Positions 1 through 7,812 of a stretch of 64,000 nt of DNA are shown piece after piece. The notes below the pieces were generated by a model, which worked only from the letters and a program-made list of their open reading frames with translations, searched no databases and was not told the DNA's origin. Position numbers and translations under genes: made by a program. The number at the start of each line of letters is the position of its first letter. Within the stretch, counting starts at the first letter, position 1. Source of the DNA: an uncultured Porphyromonadaceae bacterium (lineage in GTDB: Bacteria > Bacteroidota > Bacteroidia > Bacteroidales > Muribaculaceae); the NCBI GenBank assembly GCA_945873625.1, contig CAMCDS010000005.1:1-64000 (forward strand), read 5' to 3'.

Positions 1-181
1 TAAAAAATCGGTGTGCCAATAAATTCATCCAAATCTCCTCGGATAAGGATTGATTTTTTGGCACACGGATATTTTTGTCTGCTGGCGCAGCCCTCACGGA
101 TGGTACAGATCATCACGGATTTTTATTGCTCGCAATTATCTGAGAATATGTGTTTTTATTCTCGATGTTCAGAGAAGAAGA
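1..181. other. Non-coding start of window with imperfect inverted repeat
   Basis: I see no convincing gene here. Positions 1-18 and 59-77 form an imperfect inverted repeat whose core arms are ATCGGTGTGCCA and TGGCACACGGAT (one mismatch), with A-rich and T-rich outer ends. It could be a terminator for a gene off the left edge or a relic of a small element; the sequence does not decide this. Confidence 0.4.
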
Positions 182-212
182 AAGGCTGCGCATCGGGTGG
201 ATGCGCAGCCTT
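182..212 (-). terminator. Rho-independent terminator of the rnf operon
   Basis: A 13-bp perfect stem (AAGGCTGCGCATC / GATGCGCAGCCTT) with a 5-nt loop lies 33 bp past the rnfA stop. On the minus strand it is followed by a pyrimidine-rich tail (TTCTTCTTCTC). Confidence 0.8.
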
Positions 213-244
213 GATGGTGTTGGCGTCAAATCTGACGGGGGTAA

Positions 245-826
245 TTATCCGATCTTGATGCCCGAGAAGCCCATGAACGCCATGGCGAGTATGCCGGCGC
301 AGATGAGCGCTACGGGCACGCCTTTCATGCCGCGGGGCATCTTGGTGAGTTCGAGCTGTTCGCGTATGCCGGCGAATATCCAGAGGGCGAGCGTGAAGCC
401 GATAGATGTGGCGAAACCGTAGGTTACGGATTCCATGAGGTTAAATCCTTTCTGAATCACGAGAATTGCCACGCCCAGCACCGCGCAGTTGGTGGTGATG
501 AGCGGCAGGAACACGCCGAGCGACTTATAGAGCGCAGGGGCGATTTTCTTCATCACTATCTCGAGCATCTGCACAAGGAAGGCGATGACGAGGATGAAGA
601 CGATGGTCTGCAGATAGCCGAGTTCGAGCGGGTCGAGCACATAGTATTGCAGCAGCCATGCCACGATGGTGGAGAGCGTGATGACAAACGTTACTGCCGC
701 TCCCATGCCGAGCGCGGAGCTTGTCTTCTTCGATACGCCGAGGAACGGGCATATTCCGAGAAACTGTGCGAAGACGATATTGTTGATGAATATCGCTGTA
801 ACTATGATGGAAAGATATGTCAGCAT
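245..826 (-). CDS. rnfA: Rnf electron transport complex subunit RnfA
   Basis: This 193-residue polytopic inner-membrane protein is one of two paralogous core subunits (with RnfE) of the Rnf complex. Rnf couples electron flow between ferredoxin and NAD+ to Na+ or H+ transport. The N-terminus reads YLSIIVTAIFINNIVFAQFLG and is followed by about six hydrophobic helices with the conserved NCAVLG and FALWIFAGIRE segments, full length for the family. It is the last gene of the minus-strand rnfBCDGEA operon, 36 bp after rnfE, and is followed by a strong hairpin terminator. The ion carried cannot be read from the sequence. Identity is secure from both sequence and context. Confidence 0.95.
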   Translation of the reverse strand: MLTYLSIIVTAIFINNIVFAQFLGICPFLGVSKKTSSALGMGAAVTFVITLSTIVAWLLQYYVLDPLELGYLQTIVFILVIAFLVQMLEIVMKKIAPALYKSLGVFLPLITTNCAVLGVAILVIQKGFNLMESVTYGFATSIGFTLALWIFAGIREQLELTKMPRGMKGVPVALICAGILAMAFMGFSGIKIG

Positions 827-862
827 CTTTGTGTGTCTTAAAAGGTTAAACTACGTCTTCGC

Positions 863-1453
863 TCAGCAGGTCTTGCGGATTTTATTGACAATGGCGATGA
901 GATAGCCGAGAGCGATGAAGGCTCCGGGGGCAAGCACGAAGACGAGCATTCCGTAGTCTTCGGGGAAAATCTCGAATCCGAATATGCGGCCTGTGCCGAG
1001 TATCTCACGCACCGAGCCGAGCAGGGTGAGCGCGAAGGTGAAACCGATGCCGCATCCCAGGCCGTCGCATATCGAGTCGACCACGGGATTCTTGCCGGCG
1101 AAAGCCTCGGCGCGTCCGAGCAGGATGCAGTTTACCACAATCAGCGGGATGAAGATGCCGAGCGAGGCGTTGAGAGCCGGCATGAAGGCGTTGATGAGCA
1201 GCTGCAGGGCGGTTACAAACGAGGCGATGACCACGATGTAGGCCGGGATGCGCACCTTGTCGGGCACAAGATTCTTGATGGCCGAAATCACCGCATTCGA
1301 GCAGATGAGCACGGCGGCAGTGGCGACGCCCATCATCAGTCCGTTCATGGCCGAGGAGGATGTGCCGAGGGTGGCACACATGCCGAGAAGCAACACAAAC
1401 ACAGGGTTGCCCGGCACGATGCCATTGTATATCAGTTTCCAGTATTTTGCCAT
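863..1453 (-). CDS. rnfE: Rnf electron transport complex subunit RnfE
   Basis: This 196-residue integral membrane subunit is paralogous to RnfA. It begins MAKYWKLIYNGIVPGNPVF, the usual RnfE opening (NG.....NP.....G.CP/ATLG). The conserved VNCILLGRAEAFA stretch lies mid-protein, with GLGCGIGFTFAL following, and six or so hydrophobic segments can be traced. RnfA and RnfE are thought to form an inverted pair around a membrane iron-sulphur cluster, using the conserved Cys in the NC motif, which is present here. The gene lies 30 bp after rnfG and 36 bp before rnfA, so it is co-transcribed. Length is normal. Confidence 0.95.
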   Translation of the reverse strand: MAKYWKLIYNGIVPGNPVFVLLLGMCATLGTSSSAMNGLMMGVATAAVLICSNAVISAIKNLVPDKVRIPAYIVVIASFVTALQLLINAFMPALNASLGIFIPLIVVNCILLGRAEAFAGKNPVVDSICDGLGCGIGFTFALTLLGSVREILGTGRIFGFEIFPEDYGMLVFVLAPGAFIALGYLIAIVNKIRKTC

Positions 1454-1483
1454 AATTCTGTGTATTAGGTCGGTGTGATGTGT

Positions 1484-2188
1484 TTACTTCTGTTCGCCGG
1501 TCTTTTCGCCGTCCCACTGCTGCGAGGCTCCGGAGCTGGCGTCGCCCTTGGCGGATGCTTCTGTCTGCGCTGCGGCGTCGCCCACGGTTACACCTTTGCT
1601 TTCGGCATATTTCACGTAGGAGTCGTAGGCGCGGCGGAGAATCTCAAGGAAAGCGCGCGACGAGATTGTAGCGGCGGTGATTGCGTCGATCTGGCCGTTG
1701 CTGGCCTTGTCTTTGGTTACGTAGAAGGGTGTGGTGCCGGGATTCTTGCCGATTACGCTCCGGGCACCTGTCGGGTCGCGGAACCACATCTGCATCTTGG
1801 CTCCGAGTCCGGGGGTCTCGGCCTGGCTGAGCACCTCATAGTTGCGCACTGTGCCGTCGAGGTCGAATCCGCACATCACTTTCACTTCGCCCGAAAATCC
1901 GTTCATCGAGGATCCCATCACGGCGGCTCCCTGAAGCTTTCCATCCTTGAAGGCCGGATAGACCGTGAAGTCGGTGCCGTCGACCTGCGTGGTCCATACG
2001 TCGGCCTCGGGGTCGTTGTCAAACGGGGGTGCCACCTGGCGTATAGCGTTCACCTGCTGTTCCTTCTGCATTATGGCGATGGGCTCTTTCGTGGCCGCAT
2101 ACACCACGCCGAGCAGGGCGCCTGCCACGGCGGTGATTATGCCCAGCGAAAGAATCATGTTGGGAAGCGTGGATTGAAGCTTTTTCAT
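1484..2188 (-). CDS. rnfG: Rnf electron transport complex subunit RnfG (FMN-binding)
   Basis: This 234-residue protein has one N-terminal membrane helix (about residues 9-30) and a periplasmic FMN-binding domain. In RnfG/NqrC proteins FMN is bound covalently to the last Thr of an S/T-G-A-T-like motif. Here the matching site reads DAITAATISS (about residues 168-177), so the motif is the variant TAAT. The upstream GLGAKMQMWFRD segment is also typical. After the flavin domain comes a low-complexity, Ala/Ser/Gly-rich tail of about 40 residues ending QWDGEKTGEQK, not part of the conserved fold. It sits between rnfD and rnfE in the usual order. Confidence 0.93.
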   Translation of the reverse strand: MKKLQSTLPNMILSLGIITAVAGALLGVVYAATKEPIAIMQKEQQVNAIRQVAPPFDNDPEADVWTTQVDGTDFTVYPAFKDGKLQGAAVMGSSMNGFSGEVKVMCGFDLDGTVRNYEVLSQAETPGLGAKMQMWFRDPTGARSVIGKNPGTTPFYVTKDKASNGQIDAITAATISSRAFLEILRRAYDSYVKYAESKGVTVGDAAAQTEASAKGDASSGASQQWDGEKTGEQK

Positions 2189-2268
2189 CTCTTTACTACT
2201 TCTTGACGGTCCGGCGGCTGCCGCGCGTCCGGGCCATTTTGGGGTTATCTTACTTTATGAAAGTGAGT

Positions 2269-3246
2269 TTACTTTTTCTTGCGGCGTCCGAAGAGGCGCG
2301 GGTGGCAATAGCGGTTGATGAGCGGCGTAAAGGAGTTCATCAGCAGTATGGCGAACGACATACCCTCAGGGTATGAGCCGTAGCGGCGAATCACGATAGT
2401 GATGAATCCGATCATGAATCCGTAGATGAGCTGGCCGGTGTGGGTCATGGGCGAGGTAACGTAGTCGGTGGCCATGAATACGGCTCCGAGCAGCAGACCG
2501 CCGGCGAAGATGTCGAGCAGCGGATTTCCGCCGAAGGCCCACGAGAAGAGGGCGGCCGATGCGATTATGGATATGGGGATGTGCCATGTGATGACGCGCG
2601 TGCAGAGCAGATAGACGAGGCCGATGAGTATGGCGATTCCGCCTACCTCTCCGAGCGATCCGTTCATCTGTCCTACCGCCATGCCGAGGAAGTCGACGTT
2701 GTCGAGCCCTATCTGCCCGTTGCCCGAGTTGAGCGTGGCGAGCAGAGTGGCGCCGGTAGTCGCGTCGGCTCCTGAGGCACCCGAGAAGTGGGTGAGTCCC
2801 GAGCTTACTCCGGTGGGCCATGTGGTCATGGCTGCAGGGAAAGAGATGAGAAGGAACACGCGGCCTACAAGAGCCGGGTTCCAGATGTTGCATCCGAGAC
2901 CTCCGAACGACATCTTGCCGATGCCTATGGCCACCACCGATCCGATGACGGCCATCCACCAGGGAAGGATGCTCGGGAGGTTGAAGGCCAGCAGCAGGCC
3001 GGTGATGAGCGCCGACCCGTTGGCGAGGGTGCAGGGGCGGTGAAAGAGGAATCGTTCGATTAGCCATTCGGTTGCGAGGCAGGCGGCCACGCATACGCCT
3101 ATCGTGAGGACGGCGTCGGTGCGGAATGTCCATACAGCCACGGCGAGGGCCGGAATGAGGGCTATGATGACGTTCCACATGCAACGGTCGATGCTGTTGC
3201 GTGAATGGATGTGCGGGGAGAGCGATACTGTCAGTTTCGGTTCCAT
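2269..3246 (-). CDS. rnfD: Rnf electron transport complex subunit RnfD (FMN-binding)
   Basis: This is a 325-residue membrane subunit homologous to NqrB. The start MEPKLTVSLSPHIHS is the standard RnfD opening. The covalent FMN attachment motif is seen as TTGATLLA (SGAT-type, Thr acceptor, about residue 166). Several hydrophobic helices follow, with the conserved GNPLLDIFAGGLLLGAVFMATDY and SYPEGMSFAILLMN regions split across the C-terminal half. It ends in a basic tail (RRKKK). The gap to rnfC upstream is 84 bp and to rnfG 80 bp, longer than elsewhere in the operon, but no terminator is visible in either gap. Confidence 0.95.
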   Translation of the reverse strand: MEPKLTVSLSPHIHSRNSIDRCMWNVIIALIPALAVAVWTFRTDAVLTIGVCVAACLATEWLIERFLFHRPCTLANGSALITGLLLAFNLPSILPWWMAVIGSVVAIGIGKMSFGGLGCNIWNPALVGRVFLLISFPAAMTTWPTGVSSGLTHFSGASGADATTGATLLATLNSGNGQIGLDNVDFLGMAVGQMNGSLGEVGGIAILIGLVYLLCTRVITWHIPISIIASAALFSWAFGGNPLLDIFAGGLLLGAVFMATDYVTSPMTHTGQLIYGFMIGFITIVIRRYGSYPEGMSFAILLMNSFTPLINRYCHPRLFGRRKKK

Positions 3247-3330
3247 ACGCTAATGGTTGGCAGAGGGAGAGTGAATGGTATTATGGAATGATGGGATGGT
3301 TCCGGGCGGGCCGGAGTTGGGGTTATGGGC

Positions 3331-4665
3331 TTATTTGGGGAGTTTGCGGATTTCCTGTTTGGCATACCGGATGTAGTCGAGCAGCGGCCTGTGGGAGGGG
3401 CAGACGTAGGAGCAGCAGCCACATTCGAGGCAGCTGAGCACGTGCAGGTCCTTGATTTCCTCAAAGCGCTTCATTATCGAGAGGTTCATCATCTGGTAAG
3501 GCTCGAGGCCCATCGGGCAGCCCGACACGCACTTGGCGCAGCGTATGCAGGGCTCTTCGGGATGACGCCCGCTCATGCTCTTCGGGAGCACGAGCACTCC
3601 GGATATGGCCTTCGTGGTGGGGGCGTCGAGGCGGCTCATGGCCTTGCCCATCATGGGACCGCCGGCTATCACCTTGCCGGTGTCTTCGGGCAGACCGCCG
3701 GCAGCCTCGATGAGGGTGCTGATGGTGGTGCCTATCTTCACCATGAAGTTGCCGGGCTTGCGGAGCAACGGTCCGGTAACGGTAACCACGCGCTGCGTGA
3801 GCGGCTTACGGTTGTAGACGGCCTCGTAGATGGCGAGTGCTGTGGCCACGTTGTCGACCACGGCTCCGGCGTCGACCGGCAGTCCCCCTTCGGGCACCTC
3901 GCGTCCGGTAACGGCCTTGATGAGCTGCTTCTCGCCTCCCTGCGGATAGCGGGTGCGGAGCTTCACTACCTCGATGTCGTCGCATCCTTTCAGATAGCGG
4001 CGGAAGGTGGCTATGGCCTGAGGCTTGTTGGCCTCGATGCCGATCACGGCCTTGGGAGCGTCGACCGCCTTCATGATTAGGCGGCAGCCGGCCACGATGC
4101 GGTCGGGGTAGCCACACATGATTGTCTCGTCGCATGTGAGGTAAGGCTCGCACTCCGCGCCGTTGAGAATCACTATCTCGGCCTTCTTCCCTTCAGGAAT
4201 CGAGAGCTTCACGCGGGTGGGGAACGTAGCGCCGCCGAGGCCTACGATGCCCATGTCGCCCACGATGTCGATTATCTCCTTGGGGGTGAGGGCGTCCACC
4301 TCTTCCTGAGTGCGGGGCGAGAGCTCGGCCTCTACTTCGTCCACGGCCGTCTCGATATGTTCTGTGGCGATGATCACCGCCTCGCGCCAGAAGCCCTGCG
4401 GGTCGCGCACCTTCTCGATGCGCTTCACGGTTCCGGCCACGGGGCTGTGTACCGGCGCGCTGACAAAGGCGGCTGCCTCGGCTATCATCTCGCCGGCCGA
4501 GACGGTCTGTCCCGGGCGCACGATGCAGCGCGAGGGGACGCCGATGCTCTCGGCAAGCTCGAGGCGTATTTCGGACGACACTCCGACCTCGATGATCGGC
4601 ATCCCGGAGGTTAGCTTGGAGGGGTTGGGATGTATGCCCCCTTTTCCGAATGATTTAAGCTTCAT
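3331..4665 (-). CDS. rnfC: Rnf electron transport complex subunit RnfC
   Basis: This 444-residue peripheral subunit resembles NuoF/Nqo1 and is expected to bind NADH, FMN and two [4Fe-4S] clusters. The start at MKLKSFGKGGIHP is chosen because this is the conserved RnfC N-terminus; the frame stays open further upstream but would lie inside rnfB. The chosen ATG overlaps the rnfB stop by 11 bp, which suggests translational coupling. GLGGATFPTRVKL is the nucleotide/FMN-binding loop region. Near the C-terminus are two cluster motifs, CIRCAKCVSGCP and CLECGCCSYVCP. Many RnfC proteins carry long Ala/Lys repeats at the C-terminus; this one ends soon after the second cluster, like other Bacteroidetes forms. 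Confidence 0.95.
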   Translation of the reverse strand: MKLKSFGKGGIHPNPSKLTSGMPIIEVGVSSEIRLELAESIGVPSRCIVRPGQTVSAGEMIAEAAAFVSAPVHSPVAGTVKRIEKVRDPQGFWREAVIIATEHIETAVDEVEAELSPRTQEEVDALTPKEIIDIVGDMGIVGLGGATFPTRVKLSIPEGKKAEIVILNGAECEPYLTCDETIMCGYPDRIVAGCRLIMKAVDAPKAVIGIEANKPQAIATFRRYLKGCDDIEVVKLRTRYPQGGEKQLIKAVTGREVPEGGLPVDAGAVVDNVATALAIYEAVYNRKPLTQRVVTVTGPLLRKPGNFMVKIGTTISTLIEAAGGLPEDTGKVIAGGPMMGKAMSRLDAPTTKAISGVLVLPKSMSGRHPEEPCIRCAKCVSGCPMGLEPYQMMNLSIMKRFEEIKDLHVLSCLECGCCSYVCPSHRPLLDYIRYAKQEIRKLPK

Positions 4666-5533
4666 TGCTTCCGGCGGGTTTATTATCAGATGTTTCGGGA
4701 TTTCCTTTGAGTTCGGGGCGCAGGTTGCCGATGTGGTGGATGCTCGAGCGCGGGCAGGCACCTTCACATTCGCCGCAGCCTACACACTTCTCGGGGTCGA
4801 TGTGGGCTACGAAGTCGTCGACCGTTACCGCATCGTGGTTGCAGACGCGCTTGCACTTTCCGCACCCGATGCAGCTGAGCGTACATTCCTTCATCGCGAG
4901 CGCTCCCTTGTCGTGGTTCATGCAGGCCACCCATACGATGGGCTTGTCGGGCTCTACGGGCACAAGTTCGAGCAGATGGCGCGGACAGGTCTTGACGCAC
5001 TTTCCGCATCCGGTGCATTTGTCGATGTCGACGACTGCAATGCCGATCTCGGGGTCGATGTGCAGGGCGTCGAATATGCACGAAGCCACGCAGTCGCCGC
5101 GTCCGAGACAGCCGTAGTTGCAGTCGGTCTCGCCCTGATAGAGGGTGCCCTCCATGGCGCACGAGTCGACGCCGTCGTAGTTGTTGACCACCTGACGCTC
5201 CTCGCAGCCGCCATGACACTTCATGACAGCCACCCGGCGCACTCCGGCCTTGGCCTCGAGGCCGACGATGACCGATATCTTCTCCATGATGTCTTTGCCG
5301 GCTCCCGTGCAGTTGAAGCCGTCGAGGCTGTCGGTCTCGGCGCATGCCTTGGCAAACGCGTGGCAGCCCGACATTCCGCAGCCGCCGCAGTTGGCGCCCG
5401 GCAGCAGCTCCTCGATCTCGGCGATCTTAGGATTTTCGTAGACGTGGAATTTCTTGGCGACAAAATAGAGCACTACGGCCGCTATCACGCCTATGCCGCC
5501 CAGAATCAGCACTGTGGTGGATATTACTCCCAT
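4655..5533 (-). CDS. rnfB: Rnf electron transport complex subunit RnfB
   Basis: This 292-residue ferredoxin-like subunit is the probable entry point for electrons from reduced ferredoxin. It has an N-terminal membrane anchor (about residues 5-27), then the Fe-S domain signature GANCGGCGMSGCHAFAKAC (about residues 47-65). A string of cysteine motifs follows: CLGRGDCVASC, CTGCGKCVKTCP, CIGCGKCKRVCN and CVGCGECEGACP. This is enough for one special cluster plus several [4Fe-4S] clusters. It is the first gene of the operon, reading from the promoter at 5653-5683. A short charged tail follows the last cluster motif. Confidence 0.96.
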   Translation of the reverse strand: MGVISTTVLILGGIGVIAAVVLYFVAKKFHVYENPKIAEIEELLPGANCGGCGMSGCHAFAKACAETDSLDGFNCTGAGKDIMEKISVIVGLEAKAGVRRVAVMKCHGGCEERQVVNNYDGVDSCAMEGTLYQGETDCNYGCLGRGDCVASCIFDALHIDPEIGIAVVDIDKCTGCGKCVKTCPRHLLELVPVEPDKPIVWVACMNHDKGALAMKECTLSCIGCGKCKRVCNHDAVTVDDFVAHIDPEKCVGCGECEGACPRSSIHHIGNLRPELKGNPETSDNKPAGSNEA

Positions 5534-5652
5534 AAGGAATCTTTGCAGATTAAAGTGGATTTGAGGCAGTTCGCTTCTTGCGTCGCGAACCCCGGATCAT
5601 GATATTTGTAAGGTTGAACAACGGGTTGAGAAGAGGGTTGTGAAAAACAGCG

Positions 5653-5683
5653 CAAAGTTACTTATTCCGCTCCAATCATGCAA
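5653..5683 (-). promoter_or_regulatory. Bacteroidetes-type promoter for rnfBCDGEA
   Basis: On the minus strand the -33 element TTG (5681-5683) is separated by exactly 20 bp from the -7 element TAACTTTG (5653-5660). This matches the TTTG-N19-21-TAnnTTTG consensus of the primary sigma factor in Bacteroidetes. The predicted transcript starts near 5646, leaving about a 110-nt leader before rnfB. It lies downstream of the rseC-like gene, so rnf can be expressed independently of it. Confidence 0.8.
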
Positions 5684-5758
5684 GAATTCAGACGATGAAA
5701 AAATGATATTTTCGCACTATTTCATGAAGCCGAACGCACGCGCCGTTCCGACACTCTT

Positions 5759-6211
5759 CTATCGGTCGGCGAGCTTCTCGATATCGAAGGTAAATTCGTG
5801 GCGCACGCGGTCGCGCATCAGGTAGAGAAGCACGAAGAAGAAGGCCGTCGCTCCCAGTCCGCCGAGGGCGGCGGCAAGCTGGGAGGCGGTGAGCAGATAG
5901 ACGCAAATCATGACGCCGAGCATCACCGCGCAGGGAATCACCGTCGCGAGGATGATGGCCTTGCGGTGCATGCGTTCGGTGCCTACGACGCGCACCCGTT
6001 CGCCGGTGTGGAAGCGTTCGGGATGGGCACAGGCTATCTCAATCACGTCTTTCCCTTTCTTGCCCGATATGGTGCAGAGCGAGGCGGCCGGGCAGCTGCC
6101 GCACTCCTCCTCGTCGTCGGAAAGCTTCACTTTCACTGTGCCTGTCCGGAGGTCGGCCCGGACCACCATCCCCTCGTGGGATATGCTGTCGATGTATTCT
6201 GTATGGCTCAT
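5759..6211 (-). CDS. rseC: RseC/MucC-like membrane protein (SoxR-reducing system type)
   Basis: This 150-residue protein of the RseC family sits just upstream of rnfB. An N-terminal soluble part carries a four-cysteine pattern (EECGSCPAASLCTI, plus a nearby Cys in IEIACAHP). Two hydrophobic helices follow (about residues 82-102 and 109-127), then a short cytoplasmic tail. In gamma-proteobacteria RseC helps keep SoxR reduced together with Rnf/Rsx. In Bacteroidetes the gene is usually placed next to rnf, and its role is thought to be Rnf-related. The ATG at 6211 (MSHTEYIDSISHEG) is chosen over the longer open frame because it fits the family start and lies downstream of a TAAATTTG element. Confidence 0.85.
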   Translation of the reverse strand: MSHTEYIDSISHEGMVVRADLRTGTVKVKLSDDEEECGSCPAASLCTISGKKGKDVIEIACAHPERFHTGERVRVVGTERMHRKAIILATVIPCAVMLGVMICVYLLTASQLAAALGGLGATAFFFVLLYLMRDRVRHEFTFDIEKLADR

Positions 6212-6237
6212 AGTATGCTGAGTGTTCTGATAAAGTG

Positions 6238-6245
6238 CAAATTTA
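6238..6245 (-). promoter_or_regulatory. Candidate -7 element for the rseC-like gene
   Basis: TAAATTTG on the minus strand matches TAnnTTTG and lies 26 bp upstream of the chosen start codon. I see no good TTG at the expected -33 distance, so this is a partial match only. Confidence 0.45.
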
Positions 6246-6772
6246 CGAAAAATTATCTGTTCGCGCGTCCGACCGGGAGTTAAAAATTGCAACACACCCG
6301 TCTAAACAATAAAATCTATTCTTATCCACCGGTTCGGCGTAATGCCGGATCCGATTATCCTCGATTAGGAACTGAATCAAAACAAGTGCTTTTTTTTACA
6401 CCTATTCGTTATCCTGGATTAAGTGTATTCTCGGGGCCGGCGGCTCAGGCTTCCCGTCCGTAAGAGACTGATGAAAAGGAAATTATTTTGAAATGTCCCG
6501 CTTGAGAATAATGCCTCGCATATCGGGAGTCGACCCATGAGGGACGCCTCCCGATATTATGTCTGCCAGGCAAGAAGGTTGAAAGGCCCCGGTTGTCGCA
6601 ACCGAGGCCTTTCCGATTAGCATTAAATTAATACCTTGAATAAAACACAGTGCAAATACAATAATCCAACCCTATAACAATCTTTAACCGACATGGTTCA
6701 TGCCGGGCGTGCCGGATATAATATTTTTAGCATTTCGGGCGTTTTTGCGATTGAAAGACAACCCTTCATTAC
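6246..6772. other. 527-bp intergenic region with two strong hairpins
   Basis: There is no credible coding sequence between the rseC-like gene and gluQ. The region holds a 10-bp stem (ATATCGGGAG at 6520-6529 with CTCCCGATAT at 6548-6557) and a stronger one at 6581-6613. Two loosely similar stretches containing TTATCCT.GATTA occur near 6357 and 6410, and a run of eight T at about 6390. A small RNA gene is possible but cannot be shown from the sequence alone. Confidence 0.5.
6581..6613. terminator. Strong hairpin, terminator-like
   Basis: GAAAGGCC, a 1x1 mismatch, CGGTTG, a 3-nt loop TCG, then CAACCG and GGCCTTTC make a 14-bp stem. On the minus strand it is followed by AACCTTCTTGCC, only moderately T-rich. 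No gene ends near it on either strand, so it may end a small RNA or be a structured leader. Confidence 0.5.
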
Positions 6773-7753
6773 ATGGATACACCTATATTACATAGCGCCG
6801 CCGACAGAACGCGCGGACGGTTCGCCCCCTCTCCGTCGGGGCGGATGCATCTCGGAAATCTCTTCGCCGCCCTGCTCTCGTGGCTTTCGGCCAGAAGCAG
6901 GGGCGGAGAGTGGCTGCTCCGTATCGAGGATATCGACAGGCAACGGTCGCGCCGGGAGTTTGCAGAGATGATCGAGGCCGACCTTACGTGGCTCGGGCTC
7001 GACTGGGACCTCGGAGGCCTCGAAGGGCGGGGCATGGACGGCCCGTGTGTCCAGAGCCTGAGGTCCGAAAGATATGAGTCGGCTCTCAGTCGCCTCCGCG
7101 AGGCCGGACTGACCTATCCCTGCCGCTGCCGCCGGAAGGACATCCTCGCTTCGAGTGCTCCGCATCAGTCTGACGGCCGTGTGGTCTATGCCGGCACGTG
7201 CCGCCCGTCGGCCATGCCACCGTTCAGTGTGTCTGACTTTCGGGAGGGGAGCGAGAGGCTCTACGTGCCCGACCGTGACATCTGTTTCGACGACCGGCTT
7301 TTCGGCACTCAGCGCTTCAACCTTGCGCGTGAGTGCGGCGACTTCGTGCTCAGGCGAGCCGACGGTTCATGGGCCTACCAGCTGGCAGTGGTGGTCGACG
7401 ACGCCGAGATGGGGATTTCGGAAGTGGTGCGCGGCAGCGATCTTCTCCTCTCAGCCGCCCAGCAGAAATACCTCTTCAGCCTTCTCGGCGCCGAATGTCC
7501 CGCGTATGCCCACTTTCCGCTTCTTGCCGACCATACGGGGCGCCGCCTTTCAAAACGCGATGCCTCGCTCGGGGTCGACGCCCTGCGGAGCCGGTTCGCT
7601 CCGCAGGAAATAGTAGGGCGCCTCGCTTTTCTCGCCGGATTGCTTGAGAAGCCTGAGCCTTGCCGCCCGGCCGAGCTGGTACCCCTCTTCCGGTGGGAGA
7701 AGGTGCCGCGAAGGGAATGGATCGAGGTGCCTTCAGGAATGCACTGGCGCTGA
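6773..7753 (+). CDS. gluQ: Glutamyl-Q tRNA(Asp) synthetase-like protein
   Basis: This 326-residue protein is a truncated glutamyl-tRNA synthetase paralogue (GluQ-RS). It activates glutamate and attaches it to queuosine in the anticodon wobble position of tRNA(Asp). It has the catalytic half only: RGRFAPSPSGRMHLGN (HIGH-type motif HLGN, residues about 14-29), RIEDIDRQRSR, and a zinc site around YPCRCRRKDI with a later YAGTC. The KMSKS-equivalent is RLSKRD (about residues 259-264). The anticodon-binding domain of GltX is missing, as expected. An NYLA-type segment appears as GSWAYQLAVVVDDAEMG. It stands alone upstream of trpS, with 59 bp between them containing a trpS promoter. Confidence 0.88.
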   Translation: MDTPILHSAADRTRGRFAPSPSGRMHLGNLFAALLSWLSARSRGGEWLLRIEDIDRQRSRREFAEMIEADLTWLGLDWDLGGLEGRGMDGPCVQSLRSERYESALSRLREAGLTYPCRCRRKDILASSAPHQSDGRVVYAGTCRPSAMPPFSVSDFREGSERLYVPDRDICFDDRLFGTQRFNLARECGDFVLRRADGSWAYQLAVVVDDAEMGISEVVRGSDLLLSAAQQKYLFSLLGAECPAYAHFPLLADHTGRRLSKRDASLGVDALRSRFAPQEIVGRLAFLAGLLEKPEPCRPAELVPLFRWEKVPRREWIEVPSGMHWR

Positions 7754-7768
7754 AAGTCGGAGATTTTA

Positions 7769-7799
7769 TTGTCGGAATCAGTAATTTGTAGTAATTTTG
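7769..7799 (+). promoter_or_regulatory. Promoter for trpS with almost no leader
   Basis: TTG (7769-7771), a 20-bp spacer and TAATTTTG (7792-7799) match the Bacteroidetes consensus fully. The trpS ATG is only 13 bp past the -7 box, so the transcript would have a 5' leader of roughly 7 nt or less. Confidence 0.8.
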
Positions 7800-7812
7800 T
7801 AGTTCGTAACCC

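Noticed and set aside
4310..5602. Long plus-strand open frame opposite rnfB and rnfC
   Set aside because: It is antisense to two clearly conserved genes and its translation is low in recognisable motifs; GC-rich codon use creates such frames.
6773..7753. Glutamyl-tRNA synthetase GltX
   Set aside because: The protein lacks the anticodon-binding half and has the Cys-rich zinc site of GluQ-RS.
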